From positions 1 to 59,040 of the forward strand of contig CAXKVV010000088.1 of NCBI GenBank assembly GCA_964058805.1: DNA of 59,040 nt. The letters run 5' to 3'. A model generated the notes under the pieces. The model did not search any database and was not told the origin of the DNA. It saw only the letters and a list, made by a program, of their open reading frames with translations. Positions 23,667-33,696 of the stretch are shown here, in pieces. Each line of letters opens with the position of its first letter. Positions within the stretch are counted from its first letter, which is position 1. Position numbers and translations under genes: made by a program. The DNA comes from Schoenoplectus triqueter (lineage: Eukaryota > Streptophyta > Magnoliopsida > Poales > Cyperaceae).

Positions 23667-26600
23667 ATGGAGAACAGTTGCAAGGTTTGCAAAAAATGGC
23701 AAAACCATTTTTACTGGAGCTACAGGGACCCAACAAAAGTGAGGTTCTTTGTGAAGATGGAAGCCTCATTCAGGCGATACTTGGTATTTTTTTCTAAGCT
23801 GCTCCCCCCTACCTAGCTAACAGTTCTACATTGAGCGTAACTTTTTTTTTTTTTTTTTTGCGAATTAATCATCTGCTGGCATATCAATGGACATTTTATT
23901 TCCTCTTTGGTCATATTCAGCTTGGGTCATGGATAGTGACACTGGCATGTTTTAGTATATATCCATTTTGATAGCGTTCGAGCTATGAATCGTCCAAGGA
24001 CACGCACACGTTCAACTATAAAATCACAACTGGAGAATACTCTCAACTCACAGCAGGATAAAAGAGGAGATAAACTCAACTCAAGATAAACTTTTTCATA
24101 ATAATTCAACAAGTGAGTTTACATTCAGAAATTAGGCTTTATATAGCCATACAACTCAACTCTAGAAACTTCCTACTAATTAATAACTCCTTAACTATTT
24201 TTGCAAATATCAAAACACAATAAAAACAACATTAACTACTACTGCTAATTCCCAAATATAATTAAAACATAGAAAGACTCAAAAGACAAGTTCCAAGAAA
24301 CTAATTGCTGGCTGGCTCCTCAGTAACCACGCTCACTTGACACGAGGTTTTGACCAAGAAGACTCTGGAATCTGGAGAAACTCAAAACATAAAAAAAGAT
24401 AGTCCATTTCATTATCTGATCACAGAAATTTAAATCACCCAAATCCGAGCCTTTATGAGAGAGTTATGCCCAAAATACTGGCCCAGTACGAATCTGTCCA
24501 GAGAGCTGCTGTTTCGTAAATTAATTGTAAATATGACTTGGGCCTGGTTCTTCAAGCTGAGAACTGGTCCATAACTTGCTTCCTTGATCATGATTGTTTA
24601 TATGTAAACCTGCCATGACTTGATCGCCATCATTCTCCCCCGGTTGAAAAGAACTCGCCCACGAGTTCGGCTCATTTTCGCCATGGTATGGAGAAAGATC
24701 CTTCACATTGAATGTGGATGAAACACCATAATCTCCGGGAAGCTCCACCTTGTAAGCACTGTCACCTATGCGCTGCAAGATTTTAAACGGTCCATCACCA
24801 CGGTGCTTGAGCTTTGCATTGCGCCCAGGTGGAAATCTCTCCTTGCTCAAATGCACCCACACAAGATCACCTTCTTTGAAAATCACAGCCCTTCGGTGCT
24901 TGTTAGCTTGTCTTTCATACTTCTGATTTTGCTTCTCAATCCTCTTGCTGACTTGTTCATGCAAGCCCTTGATTGCTTTAGCACGCTCATCTGCATCTCC
25001 ACTATAGCTATGGCTGATTGGCAATGACACAAGATCAAGAGGAGTCTTCGGATTGCATCCATACACCACTTCAAAAGGGCTTTTACCTGTCGTCTTGCTG
25101 CTGGACCTGTTGTAAGCGAATTCAGCTTGAGGTAGAACAAGGTCCCATTGGCGTATGTTATCACCCACCAAGCTTCTCAACAGATTGCCCAAACTCCGAT
25201 TCACAATTTCAGTTTGGCCATCGGTTTGAGGATGATAGGCTGAACTAAACTGCAGCTTTGTACCCATCTTACGCCAAAGTATTCTCCAAAAATGCCCAAC
25301 AAACTTCGGGTCTCTGTCAGATGTTATGGTATTTGGAATGCCATGCAACTTCACTATCTCCTTGAAATAAATATCAGCTATGTTAGTGGCATCCATCGTT
25401 TTTGCACAAGGAACAAAGTGTGTCATTTTAGAGAACCGATCAACCACCACCATGATTGAATCTTTGCTGCATTGAGTTCGGGGTAGTCCCATCACAAAGT
25501 CCATGCTCACATCTTCCCACGGTGCATTAGGAACAGGAAGGGGAGTGTAAAGTCCAGAATTTTGAGACTTTGTTTTTGCTAGATGGCAAGTTCTACATCT
25601 CAAAATGTAATGGTTCACATCCTTCATCATTTTAGGCCAATAGAAACGGTCTTGGAGTAATGCACTAGTTTTATCTCGTCCAAAATGACCACTTAACCCA
25701 CCATCATGAACCTCTTTAATGATCTGCCACCTCAAAGAACAATTCGGTACGCACAAACGGTTGCCATAGAAAATATATCCATCATTCACCATAAATTCTT
25801 TATATGGACCTTTTGCACATTCAGCTTTTATCGTGCCAAAGAACTCATCATCAGAATACAACTCCTTGATCACTTCAAACCCAAGAACATTTACCTTCAT
25901 TGTGGACAGCAAAGAATGCCTCCTACTTAAAGCATCTGCCACCTGATTTGAAGCACCACTTTTATGCTTGATGTGGAATGTGTAGCCTTGTAAAAATTCC
26001 ACCCACCTTGCATGTCTCGGTTTGAGCTTGTGCTGCCCATTTATGAACTTCAGCGCCTCATGGTCGGAGTAGAGAATGAACTCCTTGGAAATGAGGTAGT
26101 GTCTCCAATGCCCAAGAGCTCGTACAATTGCATAAAACTCTTTGTCATATGTAGTGTAGTTCTTACGTGAATCTGAAAGCTTTTCACTAAAGAAGGCAAT
26201 AGGTCGACCCTCTTGATTGAGAACCGCACCAATGCCTACACCAGATGCATCACATTCAAGCTCAAAAATATTCTCAAAGTTGGGCAAAGCAAGAATTGGG
26301 GCTGCTGTCATCTTCTCCTTGATGAGCTGAAAGTTCTTTTCAGCTTCCTTCGTCCATTTGAATACTCCTCCTTTCAAGCACTCGGTGATTGGAGAGACAA
26401 GAGTGCTGAAATCTCGAATGAACCGGCGATAGAATGAGGCCAGTCCATGAAAACTTCTCACATCATGAATGTTGGCTGGTGTTGGCCATGAAACAATTGC
26501 ATCCACCTTAGAAGGATCAACATGAATACCTTCAGCTGAAACCACATAGCCTAAAAACACCAAGTTGCTGGTTAGGAACTCGCACTTCTTGAGGTTGATG

Positions 26601-29600
26601 TAGAGTTTCTGTTCAGCTAGCACTTCAAAGACTTGGTGAAGGTGTTCCAAATGCTCTTCTTTACCCGTGCTATACACGAGTATGTCATCAAAATAGACCA
26701 CCACAAATCTGCCAATAAAAGACTTAAACACCAAATTCATTAGTCTCATAAAAGTACTAGGAGCATTAGAGAGTCCGAATGGCATCACCAACCACTCAAA
26801 CAATCCATCACGGGTCTTAAATGCTGTCTTCCATTCATCACCAGGCCTCATACGAATCTGATGGTACCCACTTCTAAGATCAATCTTTGAAAACACACTA
26901 GCACCATGGAGCTGATCTAGCATGTCATCTAGACGAGGAATAGGGAAGCGATACTTGATAGTAATCTTGTTGACCGCTCTACTATCCACACACATGCGAA
27001 AAGAACCATCTTTCTTTGGCACAAGCAAGGCTGGAACTGCACAAGGACTCATGCTTTCACGCACCAAACCCTTTCTCATCAACTCATCTACTTGCCGCTG
27101 CAACTCGGCATTTTCTGTTGGGTTCATTCGGTATGCTGCTTTGTTTGGCAAAATTGCACCAGGAACAAAATCTATGCAGTGTTGCACACTCCTCATTGGA
27201 GGTAAACCTGCTGGAATTTCATCTGGAACAAGGTTCTGAAATTGTTCAAGTAAAGGTACCACTGGTCCGGGTATTAGAGGATTTCTGTCACCCTTAACTT
27301 CTTTCACCACCAATGCAAAGGCTATTTGGGATTCTTCAAAAATTTCAGTAAATTCAGATTTTGAGAGAATGAAATTGCTATCCTTGAGGGCTGGTTTAGA
27401 TTTCATTTCCATTCTAGAAGGACCCAAAGTAATCTTAGCACCATTCAGCTCAAAAGAATAAGTGTTTTTAAAACCATCATGGTGTACCTTTCTATCAAAC
27501 TGCCAAGGTCTCCCCAAAAGTAAATGACAAGCATCCATAGGAACTACATCACACCATACCTCATCTCGGTACTTCTCACCAATAGAAAAATTAACCAAAC
27601 AACGCTGGTCAACTTGCACACATTTACCCTTTTCCAACCAAGAGAGTTTGTACGGTTTTGGGTGCTTTTCAGTTTTAAGCGGTAACTTTTGTACCATAAT
27701 TTCAGAAACAACATTCTCACAACTCCCGCTATCAATGATAACATCGCATACCTTCCCATGAGAGGTGCATCGTGTATGGAAGATATTGTTACGGAGCCAC
27801 ACATCATCTTGAACGGGACTGGAATTCAGCACACGCCTAATCACCAACATCTCACCCGTATCTCCATAAATGACATCCTCCTCATCTGCTGCCTCATCAA
27901 ACACGGGTGGAGAATCAAAATCTGTTTGCTCCTCTTCTAGGGGTTCTTCAATAATGGTAAATACCCGCTGGTTTGGGCACTCGGACATGATGTGACCGTA
28001 CCCTTTGCACCGATAGCATTGAACAGCTTTAGGGGCTGGTTTAGAGGGTCCTGCGGTTGCGGTTTTTGCTGAAAATTTGGCCACTGCACTTGATGTTGGT
28101 TTGGCTGATTGCGTACTGCTCCCATGGCTTGTTGGATGGCCTCGATTGAGAACTCGGCTACCACCAAAGCTCGCTGTTTTTCTGACTTCTTTCTCCTTGA
28201 GTTGCTTCTCAACTTTTGTGGCAAGTTTAAACACATCATGATAAGAGATAAAAGGCTGTAAAGTTACCACATCATGAATCTCCTTGCGAAGGCCACGAAA
28301 ATATCGTGCAATGGTTTGTTCTTCGGGCTCAACAACGCCACATTTCAACATGAGGTGATCAAGTTCTTCAGTGTAATCTGCCACAGTTTTTTTCACCTTG
28401 AACAAAGCCATGAAGTTGAAAAAAGGCCTCTTGCAAGTACCCTTCCGGCAGAAACTTCTTTCGTAACTCTTTCACCATCTTTTCCCATGTTCTGATTTTT
28501 TGCTTACCCTCACGGGCTCGCTTCATCTTCAACTGCTCCCACCAAATAGATGCATGCTTCTTTAATTTGATGGCAACAATCTTCACCTTCTCTTCCTCAG
28601 GGACATCTTGGTATTCAAAGACACGTTCAACCGTATTGAGCCAATCTATGAACTCATCGGGTTGTATGCGCCCTTCGTACACAGGAATATCCGCTTTTAG
28701 ATCAAAAGCCCGTCGAAATTGCTGGTTCCTTCGGGTGTGATTTTGATGGAGAGCCTCTTCATCACTGGACACCAAGGTGTGGTTGTCGTGGAAGGGGTTG
28801 AACTCGGCATCATCGTCACCATAAGTTTCGCCATCTGAGCCACGATAGGAATCATCGCGGTTGTTCCCAGCGGCCTCCATGCGCGCTAGACGCTCTTGGA
28901 GTTGTTGCACATGCTGCCTCAACTCGTTCAACTCAATATCTCGATCGGCTTGCTGGTTGCCTTCAGGAGGATTGACACGAGCACTACGTCGCACCATCCT
29001 TCGCCTGCTGCTCTGATACCAACTGATAGCGTTCGAGCTATGAATCGTCCAAGGACACGCACACGTTCAACTATAAAATCACAACTGGAGGATACTCTCA
29101 ACTCACAGCAGGATAAAAGAGGAGATAAACTCAACTCAAGATAAACTTTTTCATAATAATTCAACAAGTGAGTTTACATTCAGAAATTAGGCTTTATATA
29201 GCCATACAACTCAACTCTAGAAACTTCCTACTAATTAATAACTCCTTAACTATTTTTGCAAATATCAAAACACAATAAAAACAACATTAACTACTACTGC
29301 TAATTCCCAAATATAATTAAAACATAGAAAGACTCAAAAGACAAGTTCCAAGAAACTAATTGCTGGCTGGCTCCTCAGTAACCACGCTCACTTGACACGA
29401 GGTTTTGACCAAGAAGACTCTGGAATCTGGAGAAACTCAAAACATAAAAAAAGATAGTCCATTTCATTATCTGATCACAGAAATTTAAATCACCCAAATC
29501 CGAGCCTTTATGAGAGAGTTATGCCCAAAATACTGGCCCAGTACGAATCTGTCCAGAGAGCTGCTGTTTCGTAAATTAATTGTAAATATGACTTGGGCCT

Positions 29601-32600
29601 GGTTCTTCAAGCTGAGAACTGGTCCATAACTTGCTTCCTTGATCATGATTGTTTATATGTAAACCTGCCATGACTTGATCGCCATCACATTTTCATTTTT
29701 TACTGTTCAAATATCATATTTGACAGATCTATTGTACTGTTTTTTTCCGGGTGAAATTGTTAGGGTAATTATATGCCTATGGAGGAAACCACTTGTATAG
29801 TATTTATTTGTATTTCAGAATGGAAGGAAGAATTGTAAATGTTCAATACCCGTCATTTTTTTTTTTTGAGAAAAAGATGAGGGTTATACCCTCAAATTTT
29901 CGATTTTCATTTAAGAGGATCACAAATAGTGATCGATATTACAAAGATAGAAGAAAAAAGTTCGGCTAAGAATAAATGTAATTAATTAAGAATAGAGAAA
30001 AAGGAAAGGATGTTGTTGGCAGCTAAATTAGTTGTGCTATGTGTCCCAGTTTCTGAATTCCTGCATTACTTCCATCGCCAATTGCTGTTGATTTTTTGTT
30101 TCTTGCCTAAATATTCTTGCACATCTTTCCCTCCATATTACAAAGCACAGTGTAATTTGTAGTTTTTGCAATTGTTTGCTCCTGCCCTCGAGAATCGTTT
30201 GTGCATAGAGTCCCTGGCTGAATTCTGGCGTTATCATCATGGTGGCTTCGTTGGTCCCTGTCAGGATCCCCCTTACCTCTACAATGTACGTACAGTCCGC
30301 AAATAAATGCGCTGCATTCTCTGTATTTAATCTACACATGTAGCACATATTTGGGATGCACCATCCTCTTTTTATTAGGTTGTCATATGTGAGCAGCCTA
30401 TCCTGTAGTAACAACCATATGAATATTGTTACTCTCGTTGGCATGTTTAGTTTCCAAATGATTCCAATGTCGCTTGCAATGTACGGACCTTCCTTGATTG
30501 CAGTGTAGCACGATTTGACAGTAAACCGGTTTGTAGTATCCCATTTCCATCTTGGTTGATCATTAGATGCAGTGAATCTGATTTGCGGCAAAGATCTTAT
30601 CAAGCTTTCTTTCTGCTGTAATGCTTGGTGAGAGAGTGGTTCTTTCAGATATAGCACCCAGTTATTATTTTCCCACGAGTCGGCGACTGAGATGTTTATG
30701 TCTTGTACAAAAGTGAAGAGCACCCCATATTCCCATCGAAGAATGTTTCCTTTCCAATTATCTAGCCAAAATCTCGTCATCTTCCCATTTTTTATTTCCA
30801 TCTGCGTTGAAACGTTAACGAATTCGTCTAGAGTCTGCAATGATCTCCAGAATGGGGTAGCTTGTGTCATTAACCAAGGACGAATTGTGGATGCGTCCAT
30901 GTAAAGATCGTGTATGAGCCATGTCTCCTCTTTTATCCATTTCCAAATTATCTTTGTGAGTAGCGCATGGTTCATTATCTGTATATCCAAAATTCCCAGC
31001 CCCCCCACATTTTTTGGTGTAGTGAGTACCTTCCAATTGACAAGGCTCATGTATCTGGCTGTGGTGTGTTCTTTTTGGCCGTGCCAAAAAAACCTTCTTC
31101 TTATTTTATCTATCTCCTTTATAACCCAAACTGGCAAACGAAATGTGGACATAAAGAATATCAGCATGGGCGTGAGTGCCGAGTTTATAAGTGTCAATCG
31201 TCCTCCACTTGACAGTAGTGATGCTTTCCAATTTGGTAACTTATTTTGTAGCCTGTGGATTACTTCTCTGAAGTGCTCTTTTGCTAGCTTTTTATTCGAT
31301 AATGGTAACCCTAAGTATTTAATGGGGAAAGATCCTGCCTTGCATCCCATTATGGCTGCCAGTTGTCGTACTCTTTCCTGTGGCGATGATGTGACCATGA
31401 GTTCTGATTTATCCATACTCACTTGTAGACCCGATATCTGGCCATATACCTGCAGTATTATTTTCATCGCGTTGATCTGTTGTTCTTCCGGCTTTATGAT
31501 GAGTAATGTATCATCGGCATATAGTAGACACTGGTGGCATTGTGGAAAAGGTGCGTGTATTATTTGTTGACTCGTAAGGTATTGTATCCATTTTGGTAGA
31601 AAATCAGCAGCTAAAACAATACCCGTCATTTTTTGAATACCATAAGTTAGAAAAAAATGTTTAAGATTCAAGTTCTTAACCATTTGCTCCAGGCCCTCAA
31701 CTGGAGAACGAAATATTTATAAAATTAAAAGAAAATTCTTCAAACAGGAAAAGTAACCCGAAATTTATTTGCCAATGAACTTCTTTTAATCAAGAAAAGT
31801 CATGCTGGCGTTCCTTCTTGTAGTCTAGAACTTCTTTTAACCAATCATACATGCAATTTATGTAAATTAACAGAAACAATTACCTACTGTTTATCTTGGG
31901 TTTAATTAAATTTTATATGTAGTTAAAGAGGAATCGTTTTTCTTATTTGTTAAAAATGAAAACTAATCTACAAAATTTTCATGTAGAATCTGCCAAGAAA
32001 ACTTGCCAAGAATTTCAAAGGGAAAATATCTGGATCAGTCAAACTTGAAGTTCATAGTGGAAAAAGTTGGCAGGTTGAAGTGCTCAGGTCAGACAACAAT
32101 CTATCTCTCCGATCGGGCTGGAGAGATTTTGTTACCGCTAATAGAATAGATGAAAATGATCTTTTAGTCTTTAAATATAGCAACAGTTCTTCTTTTGATG
32201 TCTTAATCTTTGATCCAAGTGGGTGTGACAAAACGACTCCGTTGATTATCAAGACTGAGCAAACAGAATCAGAATCTGAATCAGAAACAGAGAGAACATC
32301 TTCTGATAGTGATACATCTGTTCGAGTTCTCATTCCACCAGAGAAGATATATTCATATGGTATAACCTCTTCCCTTGCCATCCATGCAGGGAAAAAAAGA
32401 GGTAAATATGAGGCAAATATCAATATTCTCGGATACAATCCAAAATTTGTAGAAAAACACACACGTGTTTTTCATGCCTAGTATTTCTAAGCAATATTAT
32501 GGTACCAACAAAATGGTATGTTATGGAGCTGGTCAGTAAAAAAGACATTTTTTTGCTTTTCATTAAAACAGGGAGAGAAAACCATTTTACTTTGAAGTAA

Positions 32601-33696
32601 ATATCAAATTGATATCATGCAACATGAATAATCCTACATTTGTTAATATTGCATGCAATTCTTGATAACTGCTGCAGAGATATTAATGTTATGGTAATAA
32701 TACCATTATTTAGCAGAAAGAAATGATGAAGGGACATCAAGATATGCTAAGAAAAGAAAGCAAACACTTTCTGATAAACCCTATTACGTGCCCACCAAGC
32801 TGGAACTGTCAGTTACGCAACACAAGATTGCACACACGATGGCTAGCGCTACTCAGCAGGGGAGCGAGTTGTTCGTGAAGATCTTGACTTGGAGCGATCT
32901 GCAGTATTATCTGGTGTGGTCTCTATTTACAAAAGCATTGTCAGTTTTCTATCAATTAACTGCATAATTATCTTGGCTCATTTGTTTCTTTCTTGAGTTC
33001 TTTGGGTTGTTTTTTGCTGCTGTTTATTCTGTGGTTGTTGAAGTGGCAGCCATATTTGTCTGGCTAATTGTTTGAGGTCATCACAAAATTAACTTGGGAG
33101 CAGCTATTTTGTTTCTGGTGACCATACCGTGTTTGCAAGTTAATCTGGGAAGGTCAGTAGGAGTTCACATTCAACAGATTTCAGGGTTGGTGGTGTCCAG
33201 ATTATATACTGTTAGCTCAGATTCAAGTTTACTACATTTGGACTGGGTTGGATAAGTAAATTCAATAATTAAGTTGGCTAATTGGGTTTTCATGTTGAGT
33301 GATATTGTGCTAGCTTTTGTGTGCCACTTGGTAAATTATGACAATCCTGATAGGCAGTCATTGTACATCCATATATATAACAGAGATGACCATTATCTTA
33401 TCCAGAAAATTTTGTAATACAACGTATATATCTTTAATTCTCTATGCACGCAGACAATTCCACCGGGTTTCGGCAAACAACACCTCAAGAAAAAAAGCCA
33501 GTTGATCAGTTTGCAAATTGCAAATGAAGAAAGGGTTTTTCCTGCCTATTACCGCTACAGCGAAGTTAAGCAGTTTATTGGCAGTGGCTGGAAAGAATTT
33601 GCACTTAGAAATAATTTGAAGGTAAAAGATCTGTGTCTGTTTGAGGTGAAAAAATTGGGTGCAGAACTTGCAGTTGTTGTCCATGTCCCGATCTAG
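23667..33696 (+). CDS. two-B3-domain (REM-type) DNA-binding protein
   Basis: Four exons with matching phases: 23667-23783, 31987-32401, 32717-32913 and 33454-33696 (stop TAG), giving 323 residues. An in-frame ATG at 23622 would add 15 residues. Exon 1 ends with the start of the first B3 fold (VRFFVKMEASFRRYL) and exon 2 continues it (NLPRKLAKNFKGK, GWRDFVTANRIDENDLLVF). A Ser/Glu-rich acidic linker (SESESETERTSSDSD) follows. Exon 3 starts the second B3 domain (ELFVKILTWSDLQYYL) and exon 4 completes it (TIPPGFGKQH, GSGWKEFALRNNLKVKDLCLFEV). B3 proteins of the REM group bind DNA in the nucleus; the target is unknown. Intron 1 (23784-31986, 8.2 kb) contains a young LTR retrotransposon and a LINE, both on the minus strand. 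No stop or frameshift is seen. Confidence 0.88.
23969..24632 (-). repeat. 3' LTR of Ty3/gypsy element
   Basis: On the plus strand it begins TGATAGCGTTCGAG and ends GATCGCCATCA. It is the same length as the partner LTR at 29024-29687. The polypurine tract lies just to its right on the plus strand (TTCTCCCCCGGTT at 24633-24645, purine-rich on the coding strand). The last 112 bases of pol lie inside this LTR. Confidence 0.95.
24521..28411 (-). CDS. Ty3/gypsy polyprotein: gag C-terminus, protease, RT, RNase H, integrase
   Basis: Long uninterrupted frame of 1,296 residues. Rough positions: end of the gag capsid-like region (1-80), CCHC zinc knuckle (CYRCKGYGHIMSEC, about 132-145), aspartic protease with DSG (about 227), reverse transcriptase with YFDD (about 573), RNase H (about 715-830, first Asp in CDASG), integrase H2C2 finger (about 905-950), and integrase core with DFVMG, SDRDPKF and the Glu in TDGQTE. 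The order RT-RNaseH-IN identifies Ty3/gypsy. The C-terminal part after GDGPFKIL lacks a recognisable chromodomain. The frame ends inside the 3' LTR, an arrangement reported for the CRM clade of plant chromoviruses. The first residues shown are only where this frame opens; the true product would need to enter from gag. Confidence 0.95.
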   Translation of the reverse strand: MALFKVKKTVADYTEELDHLMLKCGVVEPEEQTIARYFRGLRKEIHDVVTLQPFISYHDVFKLATKVEKQLKEKEVRKTASFGGSRVLNRGHPTSHGSSTQSAKPTSSAVAKFSAKTATAGPSKPAPKAVQCYRCKGYGHIMSECPNQRVFTIIEEPLEEEQTDFDSPPVFDEAADEEDVIYGDTGEMLVIRRVLNSSPVQDDVWLRNNIFHTRCTSHGKVCDVIIDSGSCENVVSEIMVQKLPLKTEKHPKPYKLSWLEKGKCVQVDQRCLVNFSIGEKYRDEVWCDVVPMDACHLLLGRPWQFDRKVHHDGFKNTYSFELNGAKITLGPSRMEMKSKPALKDSNFILSKSEFTEIFEESQIAFALVVKEVKGDRNPLIPGPVVPLLEQFQNLVPDEIPAGLPPMRSVQHCIDFVPGAILPNKAAYRMNPTENAELQRQVDELMRKGLVRESMSPCAVPALLVPKKDGSFRMCVDSRAVNKITIKYRFPIPRLDDMLDQLHGASVFSKIDLRSGYHQIRMRPGDEWKTAFKTRDGLFEWLVMPFGLSNAPSTFMRLMNLVFKSFIGRFVVVYFDDILVYSTGKEEHLEHLHQVFEVLAEQKLYINLKKCEFLTSNLVFLGYVVSAEGIHVDPSKVDAIVSWPTPANIHDVRSFHGLASFYRRFIRDFSTLVSPITECLKGGVFKWTKEAEKNFQLIKEKMTAAPILALPNFENIFELECDASGVGIGAVLNQEGRPIAFFSEKLSDSRKNYTTYDKEFYAIVRALGHWRHYLISKEFILYSDHEALKFINGQHKLKPRHARWVEFLQGYTFHIKHKSGASNQVADALSRRHSLLSTMKVNVLGFEVIKELYSDDEFFGTIKAECAKGPYKEFMVNDGYIFYGNRLCVPNCSLRWQIIKEVHDGGLSGHFGRDKTSALLQDRFYWPKMMKDVNHYILRCRTCHLAKTKSQNSGLYTPLPVPNAPWEDVSMDFVMGLPRTQCSKDSIMVVVDRFSKMTHFVPCAKTMDATNIADIYFKEIVKLHGIPNTITSDRDPKFVGHFWRILWRKMGTKLQFSSAYHPQTDGQTEIVNRSLGNLLRSLVGDNIRQWDLVLPQAEFAYNRSSSKTTGKSPFEVVYGCNPKTPLDLVSLPISHSYSGDADERAKAIKGLHEQVSKRIEKQNQKYERQANKHRRAVIFKEGDLVWVHLSKERFPPGRNAKLKHRGDGPFKILQRIGDSAYKVELPGDYGVSSTFNVKDLSPYHGENEPNSWASSFQPGENDGDQVMAGLHINNHDQGSKLWTSSQLEEPGPSHIYN
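28368..28997 (-). pseudogene. gag N-terminal part, frameshifted
   Basis: Frame of 209 residues starting at ATG 28997, 26 bases from the 5' LTR. It has a predicted coiled-coil stretch near residues 20-42 (ELNELRQHVQQLQERLARME), an acidic region, and the plant retrotransposon gag domain (IDWLNTVERVF, WWEQL, FLPEGYLQEAFFQL). It then leaves frame near an A7 run (plus-strand 28387-28393) and stops, while the rest of gag continues in the +1 frame of the pol frame. The break is upstream of the zinc knuckle, inside gag, so it looks like a mutation and not the usual gag-pol boundary. Confidence 0.85.
29010..29021 (-). other. primer-binding site, initiator tRNA-Met
   Basis: On the coding strand TGGTATCAGAGC lies 2 bases after the end of the 5' LTR. 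It is the standard plant PBS complementary to the 3' end of initiator tRNA-Met. Confidence 0.95.
29024..29687 (-). repeat. 5' LTR of Ty3/gypsy element
   Basis: Promoter-side LTR of the element (coding strand minus). Same 664-bp length and same TG...CA ends as 23969-24632, followed by the second TSD copy CATTT. Confidence 0.95.
29862..31616 (-). mobile_element. 5'-truncated LINE with 18-bp TSD in B3 intron 1
   Basis: The 18-mer CAATACCCGTCATTTTTT flanks the insertion at 29844-29861 and 31617-31634. The short poly-A tail (6 further T on the plus strand) is on the left, so the element is on the minus strand. It is 1,755 bp and retains only the 3' half of ORF2 plus a 3' UTR of about 170 bp. Truncation at the 5' end with a long TSD is the normal result of target-primed reverse transcription. 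Confidence 0.95.
30037..31616 (-). pseudogene. LINE ORF2, C-terminal half of reverse transcriptase and zf-RVT domain
   Basis: Open frame without stops through the retained LINE. It starts inside the RT domain just before the catalytic YADD (CLLYADDTLL), continues through the thumb region (FPIKYLGLPLS, LINSALTPM), and ends with the plant zf-RVT domain (WKLNMPTRVTIFIWLL, CYMCRLNTENAAHLFADC). The endonuclease and first half of RT are missing. About 22 codons upstream (31617-31683) are open only because flanking DNA lacks a stop; they are not LINE. The intact frame suggests a fairly recent insertion. Confidence 0.92.

Larger units (their letters stand above)
23969..29687 (-). mobile_element. intact-structure Ty3/gypsy LTR retrotransposon in B3 intron 1
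   Basis: 5,719 bp bounded by the 5-bp TSD CATTT (23964-23968 and 29688-29692). The two LTRs are each 664 bp, run TG to CA, and differ at one position that I can see (24036 A, 29091 G). The coding strand is minus: 5' LTR, primer-binding site, gag, pol with zinc knuckle, protease, RT, RNase H and integrase, then 3' LTR. The near identity of the LTRs indicates a very recent insertion. A frameshift interrupts gag. Confidence 0.97.

Noticed and set aside
28380..28395. A AAA AAC slippery heptamer suggesting programmed -1 frameshift in gag
   Set aside because: The pol frame is +1 relative to gag, not -1, and the break is inside gag.
31617..31683. N-terminal Met and 22 codons of the LINE frame
   Set aside because: They lie outside the TSD and are flanking intron sequence that happens to be open.
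32080..32481. 133-codon B3 frame with its own Met and stop
   Set aside because: The Met is internal to the B3 domain and the tail past 32401 runs into an intron; exons 1-4 give a better model.
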